DNA of 64,000 nucleotides from Dehalococcoidia bacterium (GTDB taxonomy: Bacteria > Chloroflexota > Dehalococcoidia > UBA2979). Location of the stretch: assembly GCA_029941115.1 (NCBI GenBank), contig JAPYRK010000005.1, positions 1 to 64,000 of the forward strand, read 5' to 3'. The notes under the pieces are model-generated. The model was not told where the DNA came from. It saw nothing but the letters and a program-made list of their open reading frames with translations, and searched no databases. Position numbers and translations under genes: made by a program. Of this stretch, positions 25,999-35,577 are shown one piece after another; within the stretch, counting starts at the first letter, position 1; each line of letters opens with the position of its first letter.

Positions 25999-26547
25999 AT
26001 GGTCCAGACTTTAGGTATAAATTATCCAGCTATCATTGTGAAGGACATTGAGGAATCACTTCAGTTCTATGAAAAATTAGGACTTCGGCCGCTATACATA
26101 GAACCAAATAGAGACGATCCGGAGTCGATAGTAGCCTTGTTATACACGGGTGGGGGAGATACTTTTATTCAATTGGTCGGTCCCCGAGAGAGTAATGCGG
26201 TGAATATTGCTGCAGCATCTCCGGGAGTGGGTTCGATGCAGTACTTATCCTTTAATATTTCACTCAGCGAAATGAATAATATGTGGGATGAAATGTCCCG
26301 GGCAGGTGTTCAGGGTTCAGAGCAGATCACCAGGGGATACGAGCGGATCGTTTTTTTAGAGGATCCGAACGGGGTATTAATTACATTGACAGCGTGGGGA
26401 GTTGAGCCACCAAGTAGTGTGCCGCGCGCTCTAATTTTGCAGCGTGCTGCCTCAATTCGTGAAACTGAGGGTGCAGCATATATCGAAGATCAGCACGTGC
26501 GTAGTGCTATTGAATCGGTGATACTAGACCTTGAAAAAAAACAATAA
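25999..26547 (+). CDS. VOC-domain protein
   Basis: A 182-residue glyoxalase/dioxygenase-fold protein. It has VKDIEESLQFYEKLGLRPLY, typical of the first beta-alpha unit, and YERIVFLEDPNGVLITLTAWG, where the DPNG turn and following strand mark the end of the second unit. Residue choice at the metal positions is not typical of glyoxalase I, so function is unknown. The C-terminal 40 residues are an extra helical, charged extension. I start at the ATG with AAAAGG nine bases upstream; the 17 residues encoded before it are basic and not family-like. It precedes the nuo operon by about 200 bases and is probably a separate transcript. Confidence 0.8.
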   Translation: MVQTLGINYPAIIVKDIEESLQFYEKLGLRPLYIEPNRDDPESIVALLYTGGGDTFIQLVGPRESNAVNIAAASPGVGSMQYLSFNISLSEMNNMWDEMSRAGVQGSEQITRGYERIVFLEDPNGVLITLTAWGVEPPSSVPRALILQRAASIRETEGAAYIEDQHVRSAIESVILDLEKKQ

Positions 26548-26744
26548 TATTTCTGCCGAACGACTTTGGCCTACCCGCAAGTTGCTTTCTGATTGCGTTA
26601 AAAAATTTCTTCCAACTAATTTTACTGATTCGATGTTTTCTGAGACCGAAGTTTGATAGACTGCAGTAGTTCAAATTGGAATTGACCTTACGGATAACGC
26701 GATGTTAATTTTCGAATGCCTTAAACGACGTAAAGGTAACATTA

Positions 26745-27122
26745 TTGATGGAATCTGAGACCGCACTATACGTTAATTACCTGCCGGTTTTGCTGGGTGG
26801 GGTGGTAGGATTTATTCTGGTATTCACCGCGCTGATAGGCGCTCGTTTACTTGCTCCGTTTTCTGAGGAAAATCAGAAGTCGACGACTTATGAGTGCGGA
26901 ATGTTGCCTATTAGGCGCGCTTCCACAAATATAGGTATGCGCTTCTATTTGTACGCTATTTTGTTTATAGTTTTCGATGTCGAGGTGATATTTATATTTC
27001 CTTGGGCTATGTCATTTCTTAACGTCGGGGTATTTGCTTATTGGCTGATGGTGCTCTTCATAGGAGTATTAGCATTATCTCTAGGGTATGCCTGGAAGAA
27101 AGGGGCTTTACAATGGCGATAA
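26745..27122 (+). CDS. nuoA: Complex I subunit NuoA
   Basis: First gene of the 11-gene complex I operon, which couples electron transfer to quinone with proton export. The 125-residue product has three membrane helices and the conserved segment [14 protein letters not shown] (usually YECG), followed by [22 protein letters not shown], with the acidic residues of the third position in subunit A. The ATG lies after GTAACATTATTG, without a strong ribosome-binding site. Its last ten bases overlap the nuoB start. No nuoE, F or G is in this operon. Confidence 0.95.
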   Translation: MMESETALYVNYLPVLLGGVVGFILVFTALIGARLLAPFSEENQKSTTYECGMLPIRRASTNIGMRFYLYAILFIVFDVEVIFIFPWAMSFLNVGVFAYWLMVLFIGVLALSLGYAWKKGALQWR

Positions 27123-27736
27123 CTCCCGCCGATGCTGCGACGATTCCAGCTGAATCTCCGGTAACAGCACCGGAGATCATTCCGGTACTACCCGCACTAC
27201 CTACTGAACATCCGAGCGAAACCCCACTTTTGACCCCCACGCAGTATGTACCTGGGAAGGCTTTGTATAAGCAAATTCTTCCGGGAATAATTCAAGCGCC
27301 TCTAGATTTACTGTTAGGCGCTTCTCGTAAGTCTTCTCTGTGGCCGATGACTTTCGGCCTAGCTTGTTGCGCAATTGAGATGATTGCCACTTATATGGCT
27401 CATTATGATTTGGATAGATTTGGCATTGTGCCTTGGCCTTCGCCTCGACAGTCGGACGTGATGATCGTTGCCGGAACTGTGACCAAGAAAATGGCTCCTT
27501 CGGTGAAACTCCTTTACGAACAGATGCCGGGGCCTAAGTGGGTTATTTCAATGGGTGCATGTGCGACAAATGGTGGCCCCTATACCCGTTATGATCGCGT
27601 TTTGCAGGGAGTAGATAAGATTGTTCCGGTTGACGTTTATGTGCCCGGCTGCCCACCGCGACCGGAAGCTTTGATCGACTCATTTATTGCTCTGCAAGAG
27701 CTCATCATGGAAGAACGGAAAGTACAAGGTAAATGA
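27113..27736 (+). CDS. nuoB: Complex I subunit NuoB
   Basis: A 207-residue subunit that holds the terminal [4Fe-4S] cluster N2, which passes electrons to quinone. The tandem Cys pair in GLACCAIEM, the Cys in [12 protein letters not shown] and the Cys in [10 protein letters not shown] are all present. The first 50 residues are unusually rich in Pro, Thr, Ala and Glu and form an extension ahead of the conserved core. I start at the ATG overlapping the end of nuoA; an earlier in-frame possibility lies deeper inside nuoA. The last four bases overlap nuoC (ATGA). Confidence 0.95.
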   Translation: MAITPADAATIPAESPVTAPEIIPVLPALPTEHPSETPLLTPTQYVPGKALYKQILPGIIQAPLDLLLGASRKSSLWPMTFGLACCAIEMIATYMAHYDLDRFGIVPWPSPRQSDVMIVAGTVTKKMAPSVKLLYEQMPGPKWVISMGACATNGGPYTRYDRVLQGVDKIVPVDVYVPGCPPRPEALIDSFIALQELIMEERKVQGK

Positions 27737-28275
27737 CAACCGAGCCCGCTGAGGAGCAGTTCACAAATCAGATAGGTGACCATGACGATATTTGGTCGAT
27801 CGTGGATAATGCCCTGTTGGGAATTGGCGTTACTCGTGAAACTGGTTTCATGGATGTGATAGTCAGTGTCGAAAATGATGAGATAGTTCAGGCGTCCCGG
27901 GCATTACGTGATGATGAGGATTCGAAGTTCGATTATCTAAGATCTCTTACTGCGGTCGATAACACGGCCGATGGAATGGAAGTTGTCTATCACCTCTATT
28001 CAACAACAAAGAAACACAATGTTACGGTGAAAGTATTTCTCTCAAATGAATCTCTGAGACTTCCTACCGTGACGGACGTGTGGCCTGCCGCTAACTGGTT
28101 GGAGCGCGAAGTCGCTGAAATGTTTGGTATAAAATTTTTGGGACATCCCGATCCTAGAAATTTACTAATGCCTGAAGAAATCGATGATACTTTTCCGCTG
28201 AGGAAAGATCACCCATTGGCTGAAATTGAGGTTTTACAGGGTGAGGGCATGGGCTATTCAGGAGAGGAACTCTAA
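27733..28275 (+). CDS. nuoC: Complex I subunit NuoC (30 kDa)
   Basis: A 180-residue peripheral-arm subunit. The family signature is clear: [28 protein letters not shown], followed by FPLRKDHPL. It forms part of the Q-module with NuoB, NuoD and NuoI. The start overlaps the nuoB stop by four bases and the stop abuts the GTG of nuoD, so the block is translationally coupled. NuoC and NuoD are separate polypeptides here, unlike the fused CD subunit in Escherichia coli. Confidence 0.94.
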   Translation: MTTEPAEEQFTNQIGDHDDIWSIVDNALLGIGVTRETGFMDVIVSVENDEIVQASRALRDDEDSKFDYLRSLTAVDNTADGMEVVYHLYSTTKKHNVTVKVFLSNESLRLPTVTDVWPAANWLEREVAEMFGIKFLGHPDPRNLLMPEEIDDTFPLRKDHPLAEIEVLQGEGMGYSGEEL

Positions 28276-29418
28276 GTGGTCGAGGTTTTATCGCAAACGT
28301 CCGATCAATCGGCAGAATTTGAGACGCAAGATCTTCTACTGAATGTTGGTCCGCAGCATCCGTCTACTCACGGAGTATTTCGTATGGTGATGACTGTTGA
28401 TGGCGAAGTTGTGCGTGACGTGATTCCTTATATTGGCTATTTGCACCGCGGAGCTGAAAAACTTTGTGAGACCATGGATTTTCGGCAAGGTATCGGCTTT
28501 ATGGATCGAACCGAATACCTAGCTGCTTTTAATGCAGAACTATCCTATGTTATGGCTGTAGAGGCGTTAGCGGATCTTGAAGTTCCAGAACGAGCACAAT
28601 GGATCAGGATGATTTTATGTGAGCTCAATCGCTTGTCGAGTCATTTCATGTTCTTGGGCGCATTTGGGGTGGATACCGGTGTATTTGGCACTCCCTTTAT
28701 CTATGCGTGGAGAGAACGAGAAGCACTGATTGATCTTTTTGAGGAAGTTTCTGGTGACAGGATGATGTATGCGTATTTCCGACCAGGCGGAGTCGCCTGG
28801 GATGTTCCAGTCAATTTCGTGGATCGGGTAAGAGAAGTTTTAATATCGGCAACGCAAGGAATTAATGACTTTGACTCGTTGTTATCAGAGAATGAGATTT
28901 TTCTCGCGAGAACACAGGGAGTTGGTTCAATATCTGCGACGCGCGCGATTGCTCTTGGTATGAGTGGACCTTCGTTACGTGCCTCAGGTGTCGATATGGA
29001 TATCAGAAGAGATGAGCCATATCTTAAATATGATCAGATTGACTGGGATGTAATAACTGGTGAGCATGGCGACGTATTTGATCGTTACTACTGCAGAGTG
29101 CTGGAAATGCGTGAGTCCATCAAGATTGTTAAGCAATGCTTGGAGCACCTAGCACCAGGCCCGATACTGCCAGAGAAGCTGCCGCGTATGCTACGGACTC
29201 CTCCCGGCGAAGTATACCTGCGAACAGAGGCTCCCCGAGGTGAATACGGTGTCTATATGGTTAGTAAGGGTGGCAATCGACCCTATCGGTGTAAAGTTCG
29301 ATCCTCATGTCTCTCTAATCTTCAGGCCCTTCAAGAGCTCACTATTGGTGAGTATGTTGCGGACGCAATCGTCATTTTGGGGTCAATAGATATCGTGCTC
29401 AGTGAGGTAGATAGATAA
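28276..29418 (+). CDS. nuoD: Complex I subunit NuoD (49 kDa)
   Basis: A 380-residue subunit forming the quinone-reaction chamber with NuoB. It begins with the signature LNVGPQHPSTHGVFRMVM, and the C-terminal sequence ends in IVLSEVDR, the usual ending of this subunit. Residues of the quinone site (His and Tyr) follow the family pattern. The start is GTG directly after the nuoC stop. The stop overlaps the nuoH ATG by one base. In mitochondria the homologue is methylated by NDUFAF7; a family member of that enzyme is encoded at 8.8 kb. Confidence 0.95.
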   Translation: MVEVLSQTSDQSAEFETQDLLLNVGPQHPSTHGVFRMVMTVDGEVVRDVIPYIGYLHRGAEKLCETMDFRQGIGFMDRTEYLAAFNAELSYVMAVEALADLEVPERAQWIRMILCELNRLSSHFMFLGAFGVDTGVFGTPFIYAWREREALIDLFEEVSGDRMMYAYFRPGGVAWDVPVNFVDRVREVLISATQGINDFDSLLSENEIFLARTQGVGSISATRAIALGMSGPSLRASGVDMDIRRDEPYLKYDQIDWDVITGEHGDVFDRYYCRVLEMRESIKIVKQCLEHLAPGPILPEKLPRMLRTPPGEVYLRTEAPRGEYGVYMVSKGGNRPYRCKVRSSCLSNLQALQELTIGEYVADAIVILGSIDIVLSEVDR

Positions 29419-30554
29419 TGTCGGTCGAGCTTTTTGGTGCTTCACTTAACCCCTGGGTTGATGCAGCAATTAGGCTGCAATTGGTTGTAGGATTCATGAC
29501 TGTCGTAGTGATGGGTCTTATATACGCTGAGCGTAAAATTCTGGCACGATTTCATCAGCGAGTAGGACCACAAAAGACTGGGCCGAGGGGGCTATTACAG
29601 TCCGTAGCGGACGCAGTTAAGTTAGTTGGGAAGGAAGATTTACGCCCGGCGGCGGCGGATCCTTGGACGTTTGAATTAGCGCCATATTTTGTTTTTATTC
29701 CAATATTTCTTGGATTTGTGATAGTTCCTTGGGTTCAGGGATGGAACGTAAGACTTCTTGAGTTGGGGATTTTGTATTTCGTTGCAATTTCATCGGTCAG
29801 CATAGTCGGCTGGGTAATGGCTGGTTGGGGCTCTGACAACAGATACGCGATCATTGGAGCTTTGCGTGCAGCAGCTCAGGGAATTTCGTACGAACTACCA
29901 CTTGTCTTAGCTCTATTATCGGCAGCGATGTTAGCTGGGTCCCTACAACTGGATAAGATCGTTGAATTTCAGAGCGCAGTCCCCTTAATCGTATGGCAGC
30001 CGTTGGGTTTTTTCATCTTTTTCGTGGCAGCACTTGCTGAATTAAATAGAACTCCGTTTGATATTCCTGTTGGTGAGAGTGAAATTGTTGGCGGCCCTTT
30101 CGTGGAGTATTCAGGTATCAGGTGGTCGATGTTTTTCTTAGCTGAGTATGCCGGGATGCTCATAATGGCGTTTGTAGGATCATCAGTATTTTTGGGAGGC
30201 TATTCGTGGCCTTTCGGTGAAGATTTTGGCCTTCCACTCCAGGTGCTTCTGGCCGCTGGTAAAGGTGGATTATTTATCTTCCTGATTTTCTGGGTTAGGG
30301 CCTCGGTTCCGCGACTTAGAATTGATCAATTGATGGGATATTCCTGGAAAATACTATTACCATTTAGCTTTTTGCAGATACTAATAAATGGATTTGTACT
30401 TGTTTATGGCTTGCCGCACATAATACTGCTTATCACTGGGGTATTATCGCTGGGTCTTTTGTTTTGGGTGACTGAGGGAATTGTTCAAAGACCCTTAAAA
30501 TCCAGACGACGACGAGCTAGACCAATAGCAATACAGGAAGCAGAGGTTTCATAA
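29418..30554 (+). CDS. nuoH: Complex I subunit NuoH
   Basis: A 378-residue membrane subunit that links the quinone site to the proton channels. Family marks include YAERKILARFHQRVGPQKTGP near the N-terminus and LAELNRTPFDIPVGESEIVGG in the middle, with the conserved acidic and Arg residues of the E-channel. About eight hydrophobic helices are seen. The last 25 residues are an Arg-rich tail (PLKSRRRRARPIA) that extends beyond most homologues. nuoI follows without a gap. Confidence 0.95.
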   Translation: MSVELFGASLNPWVDAAIRLQLVVGFMTVVVMGLIYAERKILARFHQRVGPQKTGPRGLLQSVADAVKLVGKEDLRPAAADPWTFELAPYFVFIPIFLGFVIVPWVQGWNVRLLELGILYFVAISSVSIVGWVMAGWGSDNRYAIIGALRAAAQGISYELPLVLALLSAAMLAGSLQLDKIVEFQSAVPLIVWQPLGFFIFFVAALAELNRTPFDIPVGESEIVGGPFVEYSGIRWSMFFLAEYAGMLIMAFVGSSVFLGGYSWPFGEDFGLPLQVLLAAGKGGLFIFLIFWVRASVPRLRIDQLMGYSWKILLPFSFLQILINGFVLVYGLPHIILLITGVLSLGLLFWVTEGIVQRPLKSRRRRARPIAIQEAEVS

Positions 30555-31076
30555 ATGAGAGGTATAGCAAAGAGCATGGCTCGTACATTCGCGGTCTTTT
30601 TGCGAAAGCCCGTGACTCGAGATTATCCGACCTATCACAAACCGATTCCTGAACGAGATCGAGCGTTTCCATTACTTTTGTGGGACGAGGATATTCACGA
30701 ACCATTTTGTACAGGATGTCATGCCTGTGAGCGTGCTTGTCCTGTTGAATGCATGACAGTTCTTATGAAAGATAATCCGAATCACAAGAATCTTGACGGC
30801 ACATCTTCTCGACGAAAAATAATTGATAAATTTTGGATTGATTACGCGCGTTGTATGCGGTGTAATATTTGCGTCGAAGTGTGTAATTTTGATGCTATAG
30901 CTATGAATAATACCTGGGAAGGCCATGAAATATCTGTCTATGATAGACAAGATTTGGTGATGGATCTTCCGCAATTACTGTCACAGAGTAGAACTGGCAA
31001 TATCAATGAGTGGGTGCCAGTTCTTGGTCAAACAAACGAGACTATGTCGGAGACCGACGCCGAAGTCAGTAACTGA
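30555..31076 (+). CDS. nuoI: Complex I subunit NuoI, operon copy
   Basis: A 173-residue subunit with two [4Fe-4S] clusters (N6a and N6b) that passes electrons along the peripheral arm to NuoB. Motifs are CTGCHACERACPVECM and CMRCNICVEVCNFDAI; the second lacks the usual Pro after the last Cys. A stretch of about 30 residues separates them, longer than in most NuoI. A second NuoI-like gene, with different flanks, lies at 11.8 kb. Being between nuoH and nuoJ is the conserved position. Confidence 0.94.
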   Translation: MRGIAKSMARTFAVFLRKPVTRDYPTYHKPIPERDRAFPLLLWDEDIHEPFCTGCHACERACPVECMTVLMKDNPNHKNLDGTSSRRKIIDKFWIDYARCMRCNICVEVCNFDAIAMNNTWEGHEISVYDRQDLVMDLPQLLSQSRTGNINEWVPVLGQTNETMSETDAEVSN

Positions 31077-31094
31077 ATAATTGGAATTACTAGA

Positions 31095-31727
31095 ATGCTG
31101 AAACGAATCCCACTTCCTTCTCAATTCGACCGAATTATTATTAGCGGTGGAATTACAGTGGGTGCCATCGGCCTACCGCTGGGTATTGTGCTTGTTGCTT
31201 TGGTTGCATTTGGAGTAATTAGTGCGCCAGAAATGGTTTTCTTTGTTGCGGCATTTATTGTTATTCTCGGTGCATTAGGCTGCGTACTTTTACCTAATAT
31301 AGTGCATGCAGCTTTGTCTCTTACTGCCACACTTATTGGAGTAGCTGCGCTTTATCTTCTTTTAATGTCTGAGTTCTTGGCGCTCGTTCAAGTTCTAGTT
31401 TATGGGGGTGGTGTTGTTTTATTGCTGCTATTTGGCTTAATGATGACCAATGCTCAGGACGATCCAGTAGTAACTGACGGCTCACAAAAACCATTTGCAT
31501 TTTTACTAGTATCGCTACTTATAGGCACGTTCATAACCTTGTTGTTGGCAGGTGACTGGGGGAATCCAACGGCACATGTTGTGCCATTTGAGTTATTTGG
31601 TGAACGTCTATTTAGAGAATTCGCCGTGCCAATTATCATCGTTGCTGTATTGCTTGATGTAGCAATTACGGGTGCGTTGGTCAATGTGCACACGGCCAGT
31701 AGTGATTTACCTGAGGAGTCTGAATAA
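31095..31727 (+). CDS. nuoJ: Complex I subunit NuoJ
   Basis: A 210-residue membrane subunit with about five hydrophobic helices. The middle contains ALGCVLLPNIVHAALSLTAT and LLMSEFLALVQVLVYGGGV, the latter being the strongly conserved J-subunit helix with its Glu and flexible Gly-rich stretch. The N-terminus adds about 30 residues before the first shared helix. The stop overlaps the nuoK ATG by one base (TAATG). Confidence 0.93.
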   Translation: MLKRIPLPSQFDRIIISGGITVGAIGLPLGIVLVALVAFGVISAPEMVFFVAAFIVILGALGCVLLPNIVHAALSLTATLIGVAALYLLLMSEFLALVQVLVYGGGVVLLLLFGLMMTNAQDDPVVTDGSQKPFAFLLVSLLIGTFITLLLAGDWGNPTAHVVPFELFGERLFREFAVPIIIVAVLLDVAITGALVNVHTASSDLPEESE

Positions 31728-32035
31728 TGATTCCCATTGAGTATTTTTTAACACTAGGTGCAATTCTTTTTGGTTTAGGCTTATTTGGGGTATTGTCTCG
31801 CCGTAGTGCGATTTTGATACTAATGGCGATTGAATTGATGTTGGCAGGAGTGTCGATAAATTTTATAGCGTTTGCGTCCTATTTAGATACGGATGCGTTT
31901 AGTGGTTTGATTTTTGCGCTTTTCGTGATTACGGTGGCCGCAGCTGAAGTTGGTTTGGCATTGGGAATTGTTCTGCGTTTATTCAGAGAGAGACGAACGT
32001 CTAATGTGGATGAAGCAAGTGACATGCGCTGGTAG
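31727..32035 (+). CDS. nuoK: Complex I subunit NuoK
   Basis: A 102-residue three-helix subunit. Conserved acidic residues lie in the membrane: Glu in MAIELMLAGVSINF and in AAAEVGLALGIVL, which take part in proton transfer between NuoH/J and NuoN. Length is normal (about 100). It is separated from nuoL by 59 bases that contain a perfect hairpin. Confidence 0.94.
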   Translation: MIPIEYFLTLGAILFGLGLFGVLSRRSAILILMAIELMLAGVSINFIAFASYLDTDAFSGLIFALFVITVAAAEVGLALGIVLRLFRERRTSNVDEASDMRW

Positions 32036-32052
32036 AGAGTAAAAAATAGTAT

Positions 32053-32072
32053 TCGATTTCGGATGAAATCGA
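32053..32072. other. Hairpin in the nuoK-nuoL gap
   Basis: TCGATTTC and GAAATCGA form a perfect 8-bp stem with a GGAT loop, ending about 22 bases before the nuoL GTG and its AGGAGGA site. No U run follows, so it is unlikely to terminate transcription. It could mark an mRNA processing or stability site between the small and large antiporter-like genes. Confidence 0.45.
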
Positions 32073-32094
32073 GCGATAATATGAGGAGGAAATT

Positions 32095-34029
32095 GTGCCG
32101 GATATCTCTGTCACAATAGGAATGCAGCAAGCGTGGCTTCTGCCTGCGATGCCAGTAGTAGCATTCTTGATTATTTCCTTCTTTAGAAAGCTATTACCTC
32201 GGGAAGGAGACTTTCTAGCTATTATCGGTATGCTTGGTATTTTACTAGTCACGCTGTTTATTATTATTGATTTCCAAGGATTTTTCCATGATGGGGAATT
32301 CCACCCGGGTGAAGCAAACGTCTATGCTTTTGATTGGGTACGAATCTCAGCCGACAACTTTTTATTTTTAATTGAATTTTCAACCTATATCGATGCAATC
32401 TCTGTAGTTATGTTGATTGCGATCTCGATTGTCGGCTTGATGGTCGCGATTTATTCAATGGGTTACATGCAAGGTGAGGATAGGTACGGCTGGTATTTTG
32501 CGGTACTGAGTCTATTCGTTGCAGCAATGCTTCTATTAGTGACATCAGGTTCGCTTGTATGGATGTACCTTGCTTGGGAGGGTGTCGGCTTGGCATCTTA
32601 TTTACTTATTGGGCATTATTGGGAGCGTCAATCAGCTGCAGAAGCTGCTAAGAAAGCGTTCATAACAACTCGAATCGGTGACGTCGGTTTGCTAATTGGG
32701 ATTATTTTATTATGGAAGGCCACTGGTAGTTTCGATATACAAACTATTATTGCTGCAGCAACATCTGGACAGATAGGTGAGACTTATCTCACGATAGCTA
32801 TGCTGGCATTATTTGCTGGAGCAGTGGGTAAGAGTGCTCAATTCCCATTACACGTGTGGCTACCTGATGCGATGGAGGGACCAACTCCGGCGTCAGCACT
32901 TATTCATGCAGCGACGATGGTAGTTGCTGGAGTTTATCTGATCGCAAGATTCTCACCAGTCTACGAAGTTGTATTAGTCGCGCGAGATGTAATTCTGTAC
33001 ACGGGATTATTGACCGCGTTTCTAGCGGCGACTATGGGATTGGTTACGTCTGATATCAAGCGCGTGCTGGCTTTTTCGACAATCTCGCAATTGGGCTTCA
33101 TGTTTGTTGCGCTTGGTGTTGGTGCAGTCGGGGCGGCAATGTTTCACGTTTTGACCCATGCTTTTTTCAAGGCGCTTTTATTTCTTGGTTCCGGTTCGGT
33201 TATTCACGCGACTGGGCGACAAGAGGTTGAATATTTGGGAGGACTGCGCCACAAGCAACCAGTAACGGCTGCAACCTTTATCATCGGTTCGCTTGCTCTG
33301 GCGGGAATTCCAATATTTGCCGGCTTTTGGTCGAAAGATGAAATACTTCATGCGGTTTCCGGTTACGCAAGTCCTTTTGTTTATATTGTGCTAGCTGGAA
33401 CAGCCTTGCTAACGGCTATTTATACTACACGACTTGTTCTTCTCACTTTTTTCGGAAGTCCTCGCGATAGATCTGCTTTTGATCACGCCCATGAGAGCCC
33501 AAGCTCGATGACAGGGCCTTTATTGTTACTAGGATTATTGGCAACTGTATCCGGCTTTTTCGTTTTCGATGCTGTGGGAGAACTCTTCGGCTTTAGCGGC
33601 GGTATTGGCTATCTTGTGTACCTGCACCACCCACATGCTTTTCATATCGACTGGGCATTCGCAAGTATTGCTACCGTTTCTTCCCTGACCGGAGTTATCA
33701 TCGGCTGGGTTTACTGGCATGGCGGAGCTGAGCGAGCTATTAAAGCTCGGACATGGTCTCCAGATCTTCATGCTCTGCTTGTCAATAGATATTATCTCGA
33801 TGAACTCTACCAAGGAATTGTTAATAAGGTTGTTTTGGGCCTAGCTGGGATTGTTGCCTGGTTCGACAAAAAAATTATTAATGAGACCGGTGTCGATGGA
33901 GGAGCTCAATTTATTGGGTATTTCGGATATCGCTTGAAGTTTCTGCAGACAGGAAAAATTCCTAATTATGCGCTGGGCATTGCTACTGGAATATTAGTGC
34001 TAAGCGTGATGGTGCTGGCTCGTGCATAG
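32095..34029 (+). CDS. nuoL: Complex I subunit NuoL
   Basis: A 644-residue antiporter-like proton channel at the far end of the membrane arm. It has WEGVGLASYLLIGHYW with the conserved Glu, GKSAQFPLHVWLPDAMEGPTP with the channel Lys, and MFHVLTHAFFKALLFLGSG. The long lateral helix and last membrane helices are represented in the C-terminal third. The start is GTG with a strong AGGAGGA nine bases upstream. Length is in the usual range (600-700). Confidence 0.95.
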   Translation: MPDISVTIGMQQAWLLPAMPVVAFLIISFFRKLLPREGDFLAIIGMLGILLVTLFIIIDFQGFFHDGEFHPGEANVYAFDWVRISADNFLFLIEFSTYIDAISVVMLIAISIVGLMVAIYSMGYMQGEDRYGWYFAVLSLFVAAMLLLVTSGSLVWMYLAWEGVGLASYLLIGHYWERQSAAEAAKKAFITTRIGDVGLLIGIILLWKATGSFDIQTIIAAATSGQIGETYLTIAMLALFAGAVGKSAQFPLHVWLPDAMEGPTPASALIHAATMVVAGVYLIARFSPVYEVVLVARDVILYTGLLTAFLAATMGLVTSDIKRVLAFSTISQLGFMFVALGVGAVGAAMFHVLTHAFFKALLFLGSGSVIHATGRQEVEYLGGLRHKQPVTAATFIIGSLALAGIPIFAGFWSKDEILHAVSGYASPFVYIVLAGTALLTAIYTTRLVLLTFFGSPRDRSAFDHAHESPSSMTGPLLLLGLLATVSGFFVFDAVGELFGFSGGIGYLVYLHHPHAFHIDWAFASIATVSSLTGVIIGWVYWHGGAERAIKARTWSPDLHALLVNRYYLDELYQGIVNKVVLGLAGIVAWFDKKIINETGVDGGAQFIGYFGYRLKFLQTGKIPNYALGIATGILVLSVMVLARA

Positions 34030-34073
34030 AGTATTGATTTATTTGGAAAAAGAACGAATGGAGTTCAGCTAGC

Positions 34074-35561
34074 ATGACAGAAAATGACGGATATTTTCTT
34101 ATAGCTCTTATTGTACTTCCGTTGTTGAGTGCAGTTAGTTTGATGATTATTCCTTCGAAGGAGCGGGCCCTTATTGTGGGACTGACTGCTATTTCCTCAT
34201 TGGTGATGTTTTTCGTTTCCATTTACGTATTTATGGCATATTCCTTTGACGGCTCAACTTTTCAGGGTGTAATGTCTTACCCTTGGGTCGAAAATGTCGG
34301 TTTGCTTGGAGAAAACGGAATTTCTTTAAAGGTTGGTATTGATGGCGTAACGGCGTCACTAGTGTTATTGACCGGAATAGTAGTTTTGCCGGGAACTTGG
34401 GTATCTTGGAAAATACAGCACCGACTTAAAGATTTCTTTATTTTATTTTATATTTTGACCGCGGGTGTCTACGGTGTATTTGTCCTTCTTGATTTATTTT
34501 TCTGGTTTCTTGCCTATGAGACCGCACTATTGCCAATGTATTTATTGATCGCAGTATGGGGTTCTACTCGAAAAGAGTATGGTGCTATGAAACTGATGAT
34601 GATGTTGATGGCAGGATCTATTCCTATTTTTGTTGCTATTTTTGCGCTTTTTGCAGAAGTTGGTCTTGGAACGTTCGATATGGAGGTCCTTCTCAGCGCA
34701 TCGAAGGATGAACACTTTCAGAAAATTTTCTTTCCACTAGTTGTTATCGGCTGTGGCACGCTTGGAGCGATGTTTCCTTTTCATTCATGGTCACCAGACG
34801 GTCATGCTGCTGCACCAACAGCAGTTTCGATGGTGCATGCTGGCGTACTTATGAAAGTTGGTGCCTTTGGCGTTGTTCGTTTAGGGGTACAGATGATGCC
34901 GGAGGGCGCGCTTTTCTGGGGCCCAGCACTTGTCGCTTTGGGTATAACAGCTGCTTTGTACGGAGCGATATCGGCGCTTCGCCAAACCGACATGAAGATG
35001 TTGATGGGATTCTCATCGATTTCTCACATGGGATACGTGTTTGTTGGATTAGGAACCATGAATGTGATAGGAATGACCGGCGCTGTTTTGCAAATGACCG
35101 CTCATGGATTAATGACAGCTCTGTTCTTTTTACTTATCGGAGCTATGTACGATCAGTCGCATAATCGCGATCTTCCGAACTTTAGTGGATTAGCCAAGCA
35201 GATGCCAATTTGGTCAGTATTCTTTGTGTTTGCGTCGCTTGCGTCTTTGGGCTTACCAGGTTTATCAGGCTTTATTGCTGAAGTTCATATATTCATCGGC
35301 GCGTTTAGATCATATCCGATCGTTGGTGGTTTAGCGGTACTTACTGCGGCTATTACTACTACCTATCTGATGAGAGCACTGGCGCAGGCATTTTTTGGCG
35401 AGGCCAATCCGAAGTGGGATTCGTTGAATGAGATGACATGGATTGAACGTTCGGGTGCGGCTGTTTTAGTAGGCGCAATTTTATTGCTTGGCCTTTGGCC
35501 ATCTCCGTGGATTGATCGAATTGCACCGTCACTTAGCCAAATCCCTGGCTTAATGATGTAA
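34074..35561 (+). CDS. nuoM: Complex I subunit NuoM
   Basis: A 495-residue antiporter-like subunit with about fourteen helices. Characteristic segments are AYETALLPMYLLIAVWG (with the conserved Glu) and GAMFPFHSWSPDGHAAAPTAVSM, where the usual LPDAH appears as SPDGH. HGLMTALFFLLIGAMYDQ contains the family's second broken-helix region. It lies 44 bases after nuoL. The change from LPDA to SPDG is a small deviation to note. Confidence 0.94.
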   Translation: MTENDGYFLIALIVLPLLSAVSLMIIPSKERALIVGLTAISSLVMFFVSIYVFMAYSFDGSTFQGVMSYPWVENVGLLGENGISLKVGIDGVTASLVLLTGIVVLPGTWVSWKIQHRLKDFFILFYILTAGVYGVFVLLDLFFWFLAYETALLPMYLLIAVWGSTRKEYGAMKLMMMLMAGSIPIFVAIFALFAEVGLGTFDMEVLLSASKDEHFQKIFFPLVVIGCGTLGAMFPFHSWSPDGHAAAPTAVSMVHAGVLMKVGAFGVVRLGVQMMPEGALFWGPALVALGITAALYGAISALRQTDMKMLMGFSSISHMGYVFVGLGTMNVIGMTGAVLQMTAHGLMTALFFLLIGAMYDQSHNRDLPNFSGLAKQMPIWSVFFVFASLASLGLPGLSGFIAEVHIFIGAFRSYPIVGGLAVLTAAITTTYLMRALAQAFFGEANPKWDSLNEMTWIERSGAAVLVGAILLLGLWPSPWIDRIAPSLSQIPGLMM

Positions 35562-35577
35562 GAGGGGAAGCAAAACT

